The notes beneath the pieces are model-generated. The model saw only the letters and a program-made list of their open reading frames with translations. It was not told the DNA's origin and made no database searches. The translations under genes were made by a program, and so were the position numbers. DNA of 64,000 nt, taken from assembly GCA_016869215.1 (NCBI GenBank), contig VGEP01000010.1, positions 84,104-148,103 on the forward strand. Direction: 5' to 3'. Positions 51,436-60,729 of this stretch are shown here, in pieces. Origin of the DNA: Alphaproteobacteria bacterium (lineage in GTDB: Bacteria > Pseudomonadota > Alphaproteobacteria > Rhizobiales > Xanthobacteraceae). Numbering within the stretch: the stretch's first letter is position 1; every line of letters begins with the position of its first letter.

Positions 51436-52637
51436 AAGTCTTCGTCTTCGACCTGCTCCCCTACGGCAAGCACTTCGACCAGTACAAGGAGAGCAAGTAT
51501 CTCCCCTACCCGCTGCCGAAGGACCATTACGACCCCGAAGTGGCCGCGCGCACGTTCGAGGAACACCTTCAGGTCTGGGACGAGATGGACCGCCTCTGCT
51601 TCGACGGCGTGGGCCTGAACGAGCACCACACGACGCCGCACGGGCTGATGAACTCGCCGAACATGATGGCGGCGGTCGCGGCGCAGCGCACCAAGAAGCT
51701 GAAGTTCCTGCTGCTCGGCAATCTCGTGCCGCTGCACAATCCGCTGCGCATCGCCGAGGAGCTGGCGATGGCCGACACGATGTCGCGCGGACGCATTCTC
51801 TCGGGCTTCGCGCGCGGGGTGCCGCGCGAGTACAACGTCTATGGCGTGTCGATGGGCGAGTCGCGGGCGCGCTTCGAGGAAGCCGTCGACATCATCATGA
51901 AGGCCTGGACCGAGCCGAAGTTCTCCTACGAAGGCAAGTTCTGGTCGTTCAAGGACATCGCGATCTGGCCCAGGCCCTACACGCAGCCGCATCCGCCGGT
52001 GTGGGTGCCGTTCACCGGCTCGAAGGAAACCATCGAGTGGGCAGGCAAGCACAATTTCAGCGCGGTGATCCCGAACCATCACAAGGGCCTGACGCAGGAC
52101 ATCGTCGGCTATTTCTCAAAGCAGCTTGCCGCAAACGGCAAGCGCATCACGCCGGATCACCTGTGCTTCTTCACCGATGCTTATGTCGCCGCCGACCGCG
52201 CCACCGCGATCAAGGAGTACAGCCCGTTCTATCTCTATTTCGTGCACACGCTCTGGCACCACGGCTCGCTTGAAAAGGCGTCGTCGGCGAAAGGCACGGG
52301 CTATCTGTCGTCGTCGTCCTACGACTACATCCGGCCGGAGAACCGCGCCGGCGCGGGCGTCGACCGCGAGGCGATGCAGAAGACGACGCCGGCCGACATC
52401 GAGCGCCGCATCGATCATGGCGAGTTGTTCTGGGGTTCGCCCAAGGAAGTGGCGGACGGCCTGATAGCAGGCGCCGAGCAAATGGGCGCAAACAGCCTGC
52501 TGCTCAACATGAACGTCGGCGCGATGGATCACGCGGTGTTCCTGGAGCAAATCCGCCGCTTCGGCCGCGAGGTGCTGCCGCGGCTCCAGGCGCATCAGGT
52601 CAAGCGCGTGCCGGCGGCGGAGGCGGTGCCGGCGTAG
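51432..52637 (+). CDS. LLM-class (luciferase-like) flavin-dependent oxidoreductase
   Basis: The protein has 401 residues, a TIM barrel of the bacterial luciferase-like monooxygenase superfamily: GVGLNEHHTTPHGLMNSPNM, RILSGFARGVPREYNVYGVS and PPVWVPFTGSKETIEWA are characteristic. It would oxygenate a substrate with reduced FMN from a separate reductase, or act as an F420-type oxidoreductase. The GTG at 51432 overlaps the crotonase stop. The substrate is not predictable. Confidence 0.9.
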   Translation: MKVFVFDLLPYGKHFDQYKESKYLPYPLPKDHYDPEVAARTFEEHLQVWDEMDRLCFDGVGLNEHHTTPHGLMNSPNMMAAVAAQRTKKLKFLLLGNLVPLHNPLRIAEELAMADTMSRGRILSGFARGVPREYNVYGVSMGESRARFEEAVDIIMKAWTEPKFSYEGKFWSFKDIAIWPRPYTQPHPPVWVPFTGSKETIEWAGKHNFSAVIPNHHKGLTQDIVGYFSKQLAANGKRITPDHLCFFTDAYVAADRATAIKEYSPFYLYFVHTLWHHGSLEKASSAKGTGYLSSSSYDYIRPENRAGAGVDREAMQKTTPADIERRIDHGELFWGSPKEVADGLIAGAEQMGANSLLLNMNVGAMDHAVFLEQIRRFGREVLPRLQAHQVKRVPAAEAVPA

Positions 52638-52655
52638 GCTTCTTCTTTTTTCTTT

Positions 52656-52762
52656 ACCTCCCCCTGAAAGGGGGAGGTCGACGTGCGCAGCACGTCGGGT
52701 GGGGATCCATTGCTGCAATACCTTTGACCCCCACCCCGACCCTCCCCCTTTTAGGGGGAGGG
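52656..52762. repeat. Palindromic repeat, CCTCCCCCT type
   Basis: ACCTCCCCCT, GAA, AGGGGGAGGT at the left and CCTCCCCCT, TTT, AGGGGGAGG at the right, with GACGTGC/GCACGTC between. It belongs to a further dispersed family and follows the LLM gene stop after 18 bp. Confidence 0.85.
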
Positions 52763-52879
52763 AGCGCACCTTCCGGGCCGCATGTCGCTTACAATTCCCC
52801 AGGCTTGAATCCCCCCTTATCCCCGGCGCACATTAGGCGCACGGAAACGCCCCATCCCCGCAACAGAACGGTCAGTCCC

Positions 52880-54631
52880 ATGTCCCAGTCCGCCGCCGCG
52901 CACCAGATCAGCAACGCCCCCGAGCACTCGACCGCCTATTACTTCATCGAGGGCCTGAACGACCTCGGCATCGAGCATCTGTTCTGCAACTTCGGCACCG
53001 ATCACGCACCGACCATCGAGGCGATGGCCGAGCGTCACAAGCGCGGCGAGAAGGTTCCGAACGTCATGCTGTGCCCGCACGAGAACACCGCGGCGCACAT
53101 GGCGATGGGCTATGCTGCCGTCACCGGCCGCGGCCAGGCCGTGCTGGTGCACGTCGACGTCGGCACCGCCAACACCGCGAACGGCATGCACAACCTGTTC
53201 CGCTCGCGGCTTCCGGTGCTGCTGATGGCGGGCAAGGCACCGTACACGTCGAACAACGAACTCGTCGGCTCGCGCGACACCTACGTGCATTTCGTGCAGG
53301 AGCCGATCGACCAGGGTGCGCTGGTTCGGCCCTACATGAAATGGGAATGGACGCTGCCTTCGGGCGTCGTGGTGAAGGAGGCGCTGCGCCGCGCCCACAC
53401 CATCATGGAGAGCCATCCGCGCGGACCGGTGTACCTGATGGCGCAGCGCGAAACGCTGACCGAGAAGTGGGCGAGCGACCAGGTCCGCAGCTACGCGGCC
53501 GACCAGTTCTCGCGGCCGCAGGCCGGCGGCGCCGATCCCGCGATGGTGGCGCAGCTTGCCGACAAGCTGCTCGCGGCCGAGAGCCCGATCCTGATCTGCG
53601 GCTACGCCGGCCAGTCGAAGACCGCGCCGAAGCTGATCGAGGAGCTGGCGATGTTCGCCGGCATCGCGGTGTTCGAGGGCAACCAGACTTTCAACATCTC
53701 GCACGAGTTCCCCTGCTTCCTCGGCTATTCGCCGAACAAGCACCTGCCTAAGGCCGACGTCGGCATCCTGGTTGACGTCGATGTGCCGTGGTTCCCGGCG
53801 GACGTGTCGCACAACCCGCGCTCGTACTGGGCGCACATCGATCTCGATACGCTGAAGGCCGCCTCGCCGATGTGGACCTTCCCCGGCCACCTGCGTATGC
53901 AGGGCGACTCGGGCCGCATTCTCGAACAGCTTCTTGAGGAGCTGAAGAAGAAGGCCACGCCGAAGTTCAAGGAAGCGGCGGCGAAGCGCGTCGAGGCGCA
54001 CACCGCCGAGCGCAAGGCGTGGCGCGAGAATGCGGCCAAGCTCGCGGCCAACAAGGGCAAGCCCGGCGAAATCAACCCGCACTACATTTTCGCCGAACTC
54101 AACAAGCTCTTGAAGCCGGACGACATGGTGTTCAACGAAGGCGTCCGCAACGCCGGCGCGTGTCTCCTCCAGCTCGACCGCCCGCTGCCCAACACCTGCG
54201 TGCGCTCCGGCGGCGGCGGGCTTGGCTGGTCCGGCGGCATGGCGCTCGGCGCCAAGCTCGCGGCGCCCGACAAGATGGCGGTGCAGGTGGTCGGCGACGG
54301 CGGATTCTATTTCGGCGGCCCTGCGTCGGTGTTTTCGGTGGCGCAGCAGTACAGCCTGCCGATCCTCACCATCCTTCTGGACAACACCGGCTGGTCGGCG
54401 GTGAAGGAATCGACCCTGCGCGTGTTCCCGGAGGGCGAAGCCAAGGCCGCGGGCCTGTTCCAAGCCGGCCTGATGCCCGACGCCGACTTCACCAAGATCG
54501 GCGAGGCGTTCGGCGCGCACGGCGAGAAGGTCGTCAATCCCGACGACGTGCCGGCGGCGCTGGAGCGGGCGGTCAAAGCGGTGCGCGTCGGCCGCGCGGC
54601 GGTCGTGCATCTGCGGGTGACGAAACTGTAA
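52880..54631 (+). CDS. Thiamine-diphosphate-dependent enzyme (acetolactate synthase-like)
   Basis: The protein has 583 residues with the three-domain ThDP layout: N-terminal Pyr domain with the conserved Glu in CPHENTAAHMAMGYA, a central domain, and the PP domain with GDGGFYFGGPASVF and LLDNTGWSAV as the metal/ThDP site. It resembles acetolactate synthase-like and oxalyl- or phenylglyoxylate-type decarboxylases. No regulatory subunit or FAD loop is evident. The ATG at 52880 is the first in-frame start with a proper N-terminus. A keto-acid intermediate of the upstream pathway could be its substrate. Confidence 0.85.
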   Translation: MSQSAAAHQISNAPEHSTAYYFIEGLNDLGIEHLFCNFGTDHAPTIEAMAERHKRGEKVPNVMLCPHENTAAHMAMGYAAVTGRGQAVLVHVDVGTANTANGMHNLFRSRLPVLLMAGKAPYTSNNELVGSRDTYVHFVQEPIDQGALVRPYMKWEWTLPSGVVVKEALRRAHTIMESHPRGPVYLMAQRETLTEKWASDQVRSYAADQFSRPQAGGADPAMVAQLADKLLAAESPILICGYAGQSKTAPKLIEELAMFAGIAVFEGNQTFNISHEFPCFLGYSPNKHLPKADVGILVDVDVPWFPADVSHNPRSYWAHIDLDTLKAASPMWTFPGHLRMQGDSGRILEQLLEELKKKATPKFKEAAAKRVEAHTAERKAWRENAAKLAANKGKPGEINPHYIFAELNKLLKPDDMVFNEGVRNAGACLLQLDRPLPNTCVRSGGGGLGWSGGMALGAKLAAPDKMAVQVVGDGGFYFGGPASVFSVAQQYSLPILTILLDNTGWSAVKESTLRVFPEGEAKAAGLFQAGLMPDADFTKIGEAFGAHGEKVVNPDDVPAALERAVKAVRVGRAAVVHLRVTKL

Positions 54632-54671
54632 GGGGCCGCCGCCGCCTAAACCACCGGTAAACCTTGTGATA

Positions 54672-54694
54672 CCGGGCGAATTGGCTTCGCCCGG
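54672..54694 (+). terminator. Terminator-like hairpin
   Basis: CCGGGCGAA, loop TTGGC, TTCGCCCGG forms a perfect 9-bp stem 40 bp after the ThDP gene. There is no T-run. Confidence 0.4.
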
Positions 54695-54738
54695 CGCTTG
54701 ATGCATCATTTCCCGGACACGCATCCGGGAGCGCAACG

Positions 54739-55986
54739 ATGCCGACGCCGATGGTCGTGCTCGAACCACGGCCGGACAAATTGAAGGCCCGACCGGAGCC
54801 GATGGACAAGCCGAAGGTGGGGAAACCGCGCAGAATCCTGCGCGCGATCGGCTGGCTCGTCGCGGCCGCCCTGTTGTGGTGCGGCTGGGCCGGCTATGCG
54901 CTTTACGATCTTGCCAATGCGCTCGACCGCGAGGACGCCGTGGCGCTGGCGCGCCGCATCGACTGGGTCGCGGTCCGCGACGGGTTGCGCGAAGACTTGC
55001 GCGCGACAAGCGCGGCGCCCGGCGCCGCTGCGATGTCCGACCGCGCGGTCGACACGCTGGCCGGCACCCGGTCCGTGGTGCATCTGCTCCGCAACGCGCG
55101 CTTCACCGACACCGGCTGGGAGACAGCCGCGTCCGCTGCCGCCTCGGGACGGCCCGAACGCGGCTTCCAGTGGTTTCGCATCAGATACGTATTCTTCTCC
55201 GGCGGGCCGTTTGCGCTTCGCGTCGATATCCGGCCGGACAGCGACAGCGTCCGCCAGCCGCTGGTGATGCTGATGCGCTGGAGCGCCGACTGGCGGCTCG
55301 AACGCGTATTCCTGCCATCCGACTCGCGCTTCGGAACGGCGCCGCCGCCACAGCGCCAGGCGGCCGCAGCCGCTCCGGCCCAGCCTGGGGCGCCGCCAGC
55401 ACCGGCGCCGGCATCGGGCCCGGCCGAGTTGAAGGCGATCCTCTACGAGGAGGACGCAACCGACCCCAACGGCAAAAGCTACACCGGCACCGTGACCTGG
55501 CGCACGGTGCAGGCGCCGCCCGCTCAGGGCCAGCCGGCCGAGCCGGAAGTGCGCGCCGAGATCGACATGCCAGGCCGGCCGCTCAAGATGACGGTGGCGA
55601 TCCGCCGCAACGCGGACCGCAATCTCCCGGCGAGCCACATCGTCGACGTCAAGATCGAGGTGCCGGCCGACTCCACCACCGGCGGCATCCAGGAGGTGCC
55701 GGGCATCATGATGAAGACCGACGAGGACGCGCGCAGCATCGCGCTGTCCGGCGTCAGCGTCAAAGTCAGTCCCGATTTCTACATGATCGGATTGTCGGCG
55801 GCCGACGACAACGTGCGGCTCAACGTCGATATGCTGCGCCAGCGTCCATGGTTCGACGTGCCGATCCGCTACAACAACGCCAAGCGCGCCATCCTGTCGT
55901 TCCAGAAGGGCAACGCGGGCGCGAAGGCGATCGAGGCCGCGCTGGCAAGCTGGAGCAACGCCGCGGCGAACGCGGCGAAGAAGTAG
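54739..55986 (+). CDS. DUF2939-like membrane-anchored protein
   Basis: The protein has 415 residues. One N-terminal transmembrane helix (AIGWLVAAALLWCGWAGYAL) is followed by the family's YDLANALDREDAVALARRID motif, where the name-giving domain begins, then a Pro/Ala-rich linker (residues about 205-230) and a C-terminal beta-rich part. It is probably anchored in the inner membrane facing the periplasm. The function is unknown. It is convergent with ilvD. Confidence 0.75.
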   Translation: MPTPMVVLEPRPDKLKARPEPMDKPKVGKPRRILRAIGWLVAAALLWCGWAGYALYDLANALDREDAVALARRIDWVAVRDGLREDLRATSAAPGAAAMSDRAVDTLAGTRSVVHLLRNARFTDTGWETAASAAASGRPERGFQWFRIRYVFFSGGPFALRVDIRPDSDSVRQPLVMLMRWSADWRLERVFLPSDSRFGTAPPPQRQAAAAAPAQPGAPPAPAPASGPAELKAILYEEDATDPNGKSYTGTVTWRTVQAPPAQGQPAEPEVRAEIDMPGRPLKMTVAIRRNADRNLPASHIVDVKIEVPADSTTGGIQEVPGIMMKTDEDARSIALSGVSVKVSPDFYMIGLSAADDNVRLNVDMLRQRPWFDVPIRYNNAKRAILSFQKGNAGAKAIEAALASWSNAAANAAKK

Positions 55987-55998
55987 CTGCGGTGCGTG

Positions 55999-57690
55999 TC
56001 AGCCGCCGTCGGTGATCGCGCCGCGGCTCGCGCTCGACACGAGTTTCATGTATTTCGCCAGCACGCCCTTGGCGTAGCGCGGCTTGGGCGCCTTCCAGGC
56101 CTTGCGGCGGCGCGCGATCTCCTTGGCCGGCACGTTGAGCTGGATCAGCCGTTTCCTGGCGTCGATGGTAACGGAATCGCCCTCTTTCACCAGCGCGATC
56201 ACACCGCCTTCGTAGGCTTCCGGCGCGACGTGGCCGACGACCATGCCCCAGGTGCCGCCGGAAAACCGACCGTCGGTCAGGAGTCCGACCGAGTCGCCCA
56301 GCCCCTGCCCGATCAGCGCCGAGGTCGGCGCCAGCATCTCCTGCATGCCTGGCCCGCCTTTCGGGCCCTCGTAGCGGATCACGATCACGTCGCCCGGTTT
56401 GATCTTGCGGCGGATAATCGCCTGCAGGCACTCGGGCTCGGAATCGAAGACGCGCGCGGGCCCGGTGATGGAGGTCTGCTTCAGCCCGGTGATCTTGGCG
56501 ACGCAGCCTTCCGGCGCGAGATTGCCCTTGAGGATCGCGAGGTGGCCTTGCTTGTAAACGGGATTGGACCACGGCCGGATCACGTCCTGGTCCTTGCGCG
56601 GCTCGGCGGGCACGTCGCGCAGCATCTCGGCCATGGTCTTGCCGTGGATGGTCATGCAGCCGCCGTGCAGCACGCCATTGACCAGCAGAATCTTGAGCAC
56701 TTGCGGCACGCCGCCCGCGGCGTGGAAATCGGTCGCGACATAGGCGCCGGAGGGCTTGAGGTTGCACAGCACCGGCACCTTGCGGCGCACGCGCTCGAAG
56801 TCGTCGATGGTCCACTTCACGCCGGCCGCGCTCGCGATCGCGAGATAGTGCAGCACCGCGTTGGTCGATCCGCCGGTCGCCATCACCAGGGCGACGGCAT
56901 TCTCGATCGACTTGCGGGTGATGATGTCGCGAGGCTTGAGATCCTTGCGAACCGCTTCGACCAGGACGCGCGCGGACTCGGCCGCCGAATCCGCCTTCTC
57001 TGGATCGGGCGACGCCATCTGCGACGAACCGACGAGACTCATGCCGAGCGCCTCGAACGACGACGACATGGTGTTGGCGGTGTACTGCCCGCCGCAGGCG
57101 CCGACGGTCGGACAAGCGTGCTTCTCGATGCCGTCGAAGTCGGCCTTGTCCATCTTGCCGGCGGTATAGGCGCCGACCGCCTCGAAGGCGCTGACGATGG
57201 TCAGCTTCTCGCCCTTCCAAAGGCCTGGCTTGATGGTGCCGCCATAGACGAAGATGCCCGGTACGTTCATGCGCGCCAGCGCCATCATCGCACCCGGCAT
57301 GTTCTTGTCGCAGCCGCCGACCGCGAGCACGCCGTCCATGCGCTGGCCGTTGACCGCGACCTCGATGGCGTCGGCGATCACCTCGCGCGACACCAGCGAA
57401 TACTTCATGCCCTCGGTGCCCATGCCGATGCCGTCGGTGACGGTCGGAAAACCGAACACCTGCGGCATGGCGCCCGCCTGTTGCAGCGCCACGATCGAGC
57501 GGTCGACCAGCGGCTGAATGCCGGCGTTGCAGGGGTTCATGGTCGAGTGGCCGTTCGCCACGCCGACGATGGGCTTTTCGAAATCGTTGTCGCCGAAGCC
57601 TACGGCGCGCAGCATGGCGCGGTTCGGGGAGCGCGCCACTCCCGCAGTGATGAGCTGAGAACGCCGGTTCAGCCTGGTCGCTTTGGCCAC
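55999..57690 (-). CDS. ilvD: Dihydroxy-acid dehydratase
   Basis: The protein has 563 residues, matching the short IlvD/EDD form. Cluster cysteines are in [15 protein letters not shown] and [16 protein letters not shown], with the [14 protein letters not shown] and [10 protein letters not shown] substrate motifs. It converts dihydroxyisovalerate and dihydroxymethylvalerate to the keto acids of valine and isoleucine. GTG at 57690 follows AGGAGTGTCGAC. A sugar-acid dehydratase relative is possible but the sequence is of the branched-chain type. Confidence 0.93.
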   Translation of the reverse strand: MAKATRLNRRSQLITAGVARSPNRAMLRAVGFGDNDFEKPIVGVANGHSTMNPCNAGIQPLVDRSIVALQQAGAMPQVFGFPTVTDGIGMGTEGMKYSLVSREVIADAIEVAVNGQRMDGVLAVGGCDKNMPGAMMALARMNVPGIFVYGGTIKPGLWKGEKLTIVSAFEAVGAYTAGKMDKADFDGIEKHACPTVGACGGQYTANTMSSSFEALGMSLVGSSQMASPDPEKADSAAESARVLVEAVRKDLKPRDIITRKSIENAVALVMATGGSTNAVLHYLAIASAAGVKWTIDDFERVRRKVPVLCNLKPSGAYVATDFHAAGGVPQVLKILLVNGVLHGGCMTIHGKTMAEMLRDVPAEPRKDQDVIRPWSNPVYKQGHLAILKGNLAPEGCVAKITGLKQTSITGPARVFDSEPECLQAIIRRKIKPGDVIVIRYEGPKGGPGMQEMLAPTSALIGQGLGDSVGLLTDGRFSGGTWGMVVGHVAPEAYEGGVIALVKEGDSVTIDARKRLIQLNVPAKEIARRRKAWKAPKPRYAKGVLAKYMKLVSSASRGAITDGG

Positions 57691-57762
57691 GTCGACACTC
57701 CTAGTTTGAACGGTTCCGATGTATCGCTTTTCGGCAAACCGGCGCAACGGGCATCCGGCGCG

Positions 57763-58263
57763 CTACCGCCTGTGCCGGTTCAGCCGCATCCCCAGGCCGT
57801 AACCGCACCAGACCGCGCCGAGCCATCCGGCAAGCGAGGCTGCCACGCCGAGCGCCGCCAGGCGGAGCTGGCCGGCTTCGAACAGCCGGACGGTTTCCAG
57901 GCTGAAGATCGAAAACGTGGTGTAGCCCCCGCAGATCCCGGTCATCGCGAAATGCCGCTGCACCGTCCCGGCAGGCAGCCGGCCGCCCGGACCTGCGAGC
58001 GCCACATAGAGGCCGATCAGGAAGGAACCCGTCACGTTGACGAACAGGGTCGCCCAGGGCGGGCCCGCCGCGAACCACGCATGCATGGCCTCCGCGACCA
58101 ACCAGCGCGTCACGCCGCCAACGATACTGCCCGCGCCGACCGCGAGATAGATCAGCGCCACGTTTCGGAGCGCACGATGGTGAAGCTCCTGGACCGTGAC
58201 CAGCGCCGGATCGCCGGTGACGGTTACCGGCTCGCGGTGTGACGGATCGTTATGCTTCGCCAT
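57763..58263 (-). CDS. crcB: Fluoride channel CrcB/Fluc, second subunit
   Basis: The protein has 166 residues with four membrane segments. GSIVGGVTRWLV, PPWATLFVNVTGSFLIGLYV and the pore motif GICGGYTTFSIFSLE are all intact. Fluc dimers let fluoride leave the cytoplasm passively. It starts 4 bp after the first crcB, so the pair is co-translated and probably assembles as a heterodimer. An N-terminal extension of about 30 residues is present before the first helix. Confidence 0.92.
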   Translation of the reverse strand: MAKHNDPSHREPVTVTGDPALVTVQELHHRALRNVALIYLAVGAGSIVGGVTRWLVAEAMHAWFAAGPPWATLFVNVTGSFLIGLYVALAGPGGRLPAGTVQRHFAMTGICGGYTTFSIFSLETVRLFEAGQLRLAALGVAASLAGWLGAVWCGYGLGMRLNRHRR

Positions 58264-58267
58264 GACG

Positions 58268-58660
58268 TCAGGCCTTTCCGAACAGCGCAGCGCCTGCGCC
58301 CATGCCGAGCGCAGCCGACGGCAGGCAAAGACAAAACGACAGCGCGAGATTGGCCGCGGCGCGCCACGCCTGCCCGCCGTGCACCAGCGCCAGCGTCTGG
58401 ATGCTGACCGAGGACACCGTCGTGTAGCTGCCGAGAAATCCAACCACGGCCAGACGCCACAAGCCCGGATCGGCAAAGAGGCCATGCGCGGCGCTGGCGT
58501 TTGCGGCGGCGACACCGACGGCAAAGGCGCCGCTGACATTGACCGCGAGCGTTCCCCAAGGGAACGTCTCGCCGGCGCGGCGCGCGACAAATCCGGCGAA
58601 GAAATGCCGCGCCATGCCGCCCAGCGCGCATCCAAGAACGACCAGCGCAACGTCCGTCAT
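58268..58660 (-). CDS. crcB: Fluoride channel CrcB/Fluc, first subunit
   Basis: The protein has 130 residues. GCALGGMARHFFAGFVARRA, FPWGTLAVNVSGAFAVGVAA and the pore motif GFLGSYTTVSSVSIQ define it; the usual Phe of TTFS is Val here (TTVS), so this subunit may supply only part of the pore. It lies downstream of a fluoride riboswitch and directly upstream of the second crcB. Confidence 0.92.
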   Translation of the reverse strand: MTDVALVVLGCALGGMARHFFAGFVARRAGETFPWGTLAVNVSGAFAVGVAAANASAAHGLFADPGLWRLAVVGFLGSYTTVSSVSIQTLALVHGGQAWRAAANLALSFCLCLPSAALGMGAGAALFGKA

Positions 58661-58768
58661 TCGATCGTCTCCTGCCGGCCAAAGCGGCAGCGACGACTCC
58701 TCACGCCCGCGCACGACATCGCGAACGTCTCGGACACCAGGGCGGCGGTGGGGTTTCGCCGAGGCAAG

Positions 58769-58798
58769 CTCCCACCGGCGCCAAGCGCCCGGTAGGAG
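58769..58798 (-). promoter_or_regulatory. Competing hairpin of the fluoride riboswitch
   Basis: The aptamer's 3' strand CTCCTACCGG can instead pair with downstream CCGGTGGGAG, giving a hairpin of about 13 bp (CTCCTACCGGGCGC, TTG, GCGCCGGTGGGAG). Fluoride binding would prevent it. No U-run follows, so termination may need Rho or the effect may be on translation. Confidence 0.6.
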
Positions 58799-58840
58799 TC
58801 ATCAGCCTCATCGGCGGTTACGGGGGGACTCCATCCCAAC
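58789..58840 (-). promoter_or_regulatory. Fluoride riboswitch (crcB motif) upstream of two crcB genes
   Basis: Reading the minus strand from 58840, the RNA runs GGGATGGAGTCCCCCCGTAA, CCGCC, GATGA, GGCTGATGACTCCTACC. This matches the aptamer pattern GATGG...CC...TAACCGCC...GGCTGATGACTCCTAC known for fluoride riboswitches. It ends about 130 bases before the first crcB start. Fluoride binding should raise expression of the exporters. Confidence 0.92.
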
Positions 58841-58958
58841 GTGTAGGGGAGACACTAGTGTCGCCGGCAAATGCCCGCAAGCATGAAGTTCCAGGCAGCC
58901 GACGGCATATGCACCGCGCAACGTCGACGATGGGAAGGACGGAAACGAAAAAGGATGG

Positions 58959-59032
58959 CGCGCCCGAAAGGATTCGAACCTCTGACCCCCAGATTCGTAG
59001 TCTGGTGCTCTATCCAGCTGAGCTACGGGCGC
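58959..59032 (-). tRNA. tRNA-Arg (anticodon ACG)
   Basis: The 74-base cloverleaf begins GCGCCCGTAGCTCAGCTGG and has an acceptor stem GCGCCCG/CGGGCGC, anticodon stem CCAGA/TCTGG with loop CTACGAA (anticodon ACG), and a TTCGAAT arm. CCA is not encoded. A CCTTTTTCG run follows downstream and may end transcription. Confidence 0.95.
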
Positions 59033-59092
59033 GTGCCGTTCCGCAGTTTGGCGCGGAAATCCCGCGCTGAGACCGCGCGGAACGCGGCTAGA

Positions 59093-59119
59093 GCTATAGC
59101 CTCCGTTCGTTAATGGCAA
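59093..59119 (-). promoter_or_regulatory. Possible promoter of tRNA-Arg
   Basis: On the minus strand TTGCCA and TATAGC are 15 bases apart, about 60 bases before the tRNA 5' end. The spacer is short, so this is weak. Confidence 0.3.
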
Positions 59120-59197
59120 GTGCGCGCGAAAGGCGCGGACCTGTTGCTTGACGCGTTTTCTTGACGCTAACCGGGACCCACTTCGCCCGAAAACGCT

Positions 59198-60694
59198 CTA
59201 CGCCCGCGCCCGCGCGCCGCGGTGGGCGTCGAGTTCGACCGGGCGGTCGGGGATGGTCAGCCGGAAGGTCGCCCCGATGGTGCCTTCCACCAGCCGGATC
59301 TCGCCGCCATGGGCGCGGATCAGCTCGGCGGCGATCACCAAGCCAAGCCCGGTGCCGCCGCTGCGCTCGGCGCTCTGGAACGCCTCGAACAGATGCTCGC
59401 GCGCCTTGACCGGGAATCCCGGCCCGGTGTCGGCGACTTCGACGGCCACCACTGCGCCCTCACGCCGGCCGGTGATGCGGACCTGGTCGCGTGCCGGGTC
59501 GTTGGGCGCGCGGGTCTCCAGCGCCTGCACCGCGTTGCGCGTGAGATTGATCAGCACGCGCAACAACTGATCGGGATCGGCGTCGACGGTAAGCCCGCGC
59601 TCGATCGAGACGATCCAGCCGATCTGCGAATTGGCGATGCCGAGCGTGTCGCGCACCTCCTCCACCAGTGCCTCGAGCGCCACCGGCCGGCGATCCGGCG
59701 GCGGTTCCTGGGCGCGGCCGTAGGACAGCGTCGACTCGCAGAACGCGATGGCGCGTTCCAGCGCCCGCATCAGCTTGGGCGCGAAGCGCTGGACGCGTGG
59801 ATCGGGCAGGCTCGACAGACCTTCGGAAAAGAGCTGCGCCGAGGTGAGCAGGTTGCGCAGATCATGGTTGATCTTGGACACCGCGAGCCCAAGCGCCGCG
59901 AGCCGGCTCTTCTGATGCAGCATCGAGGCGAGGTCCTGCTGCATGCCGCCCAGTTCGCGCTCGGCGACGCCGATCTCGTCCTGCCGTCCCGACGCGCCGA
60001 TGACTCGCGCCGGATTCTCCGGGTCGGCGCGGAACGACATCATGTTCTCGGTAATGCGCCGCATTGGGCGCACCAGCATGTAATGCAGCGCGAAGTACAC
60101 CAGCATTGCGGTGATGCCGGAGATTACCAGCGACAGCATCAGGATGTTGACCGAGAACCGCACCATGGCGTCCCGCAGCGGCGCTTCGTCCATCACGATT
60201 TCCAGGAACTCGCCGCCCTTCGGCGCGGGCCCCACGACTCGCATCACGTCGCGGTCGCTCGCGAGCAGCGTCGCAAACGCGGCGGCGATAGCCCGCCACC
60301 AGGTGACGTCGCGCATGTCAATGTCGTGGTGGACGTCGCCGGGCATTTCGGACACTGCGAGCAGACGGCGCTGCGTGCCCATCTTCATCGCGACCGCGCG
60401 CGCACCGACGCTTTCGAGAATTTGCCGCGCCAGCGCGTCCGGCACCATGCCGCTCGGCGCGGCGTCCAGCACCAGCGCCGCAGTGTGCGCGGCGGCAAGG
60501 CGATCGCGCAGCCAGTTGAGCCGGAAGTTCGCAATCGACGGCACGTAGATGAGCACTTCCGCGATCATCACAAACAGGATCGTGAGAACAAGGAGCTTGC
60601 CCGACAGTCCGAAGCGCGCGATGCGCGGCCGCGAATCGGCCGGGCCGGCGCTCGCGGTGCCCGGCGCATTGTCCGGCGCGGTGTTCTGGCTCAT
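59198..60694 (-). CDS. Sensor histidine kinase, HAMP-type, without adjacent regulator
   Basis: The protein has 498 residues. Transmembrane segments at about 33-50 and 185-205 enclose a periplasmic sensor region; a HAMP-like segment follows, then a phosphoacceptor helix with the unusual sequence SKINHDLRNLLTSAQLF, and the ATPase domain with NLTRNAVQAL, DTGPGF and GTGLGL. Kinases with the DLRN form of the H-box are common in Alphaproteobacteria. No response regulator is adjacent, so its partner is elsewhere. The signal is unknown. Confidence 0.92.
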   Translation of the reverse strand: MSQNTAPDNAPGTASAGPADSRPRIARFGLSGKLLVLTILFVMIAEVLIYVPSIANFRLNWLRDRLAAAHTAALVLDAAPSGMVPDALARQILESVGARAVAMKMGTQRRLLAVSEMPGDVHHDIDMRDVTWWRAIAAAFATLLASDRDVMRVVGPAPKGGEFLEIVMDEAPLRDAMVRFSVNILMLSLVISGITAMLVYFALHYMLVRPMRRITENMMSFRADPENPARVIGASGRQDEIGVAERELGGMQQDLASMLHQKSRLAALGLAVSKINHDLRNLLTSAQLFSEGLSSLPDPRVQRFAPKLMRALERAIAFCESTLSYGRAQEPPPDRRPVALEALVEEVRDTLGIANSQIGWIVSIERGLTVDADPDQLLRVLINLTRNAVQALETRAPNDPARDQVRITGRREGAVVAVEVADTGPGFPVKAREHLFEAFQSAERSGGTGLGLVIAAELIRAHGGEIRLVEGTIGATFRLTIPDRPVELDAHRGARARA

Positions 60695-60729
60695 GCGATG
60701 GCCACCGCCTCGATCCCGTTCAATCCCGA

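Noticed and set aside
52817..58242. Long open frames opposite the ThDP gene (52817-55009, minus) and opposite ilvD (55996-58242, plus)
   Set aside because: Both are shadows of real genes in high-GC DNA, with composition and repeats of His/Arg typical of reverse-frame translation.
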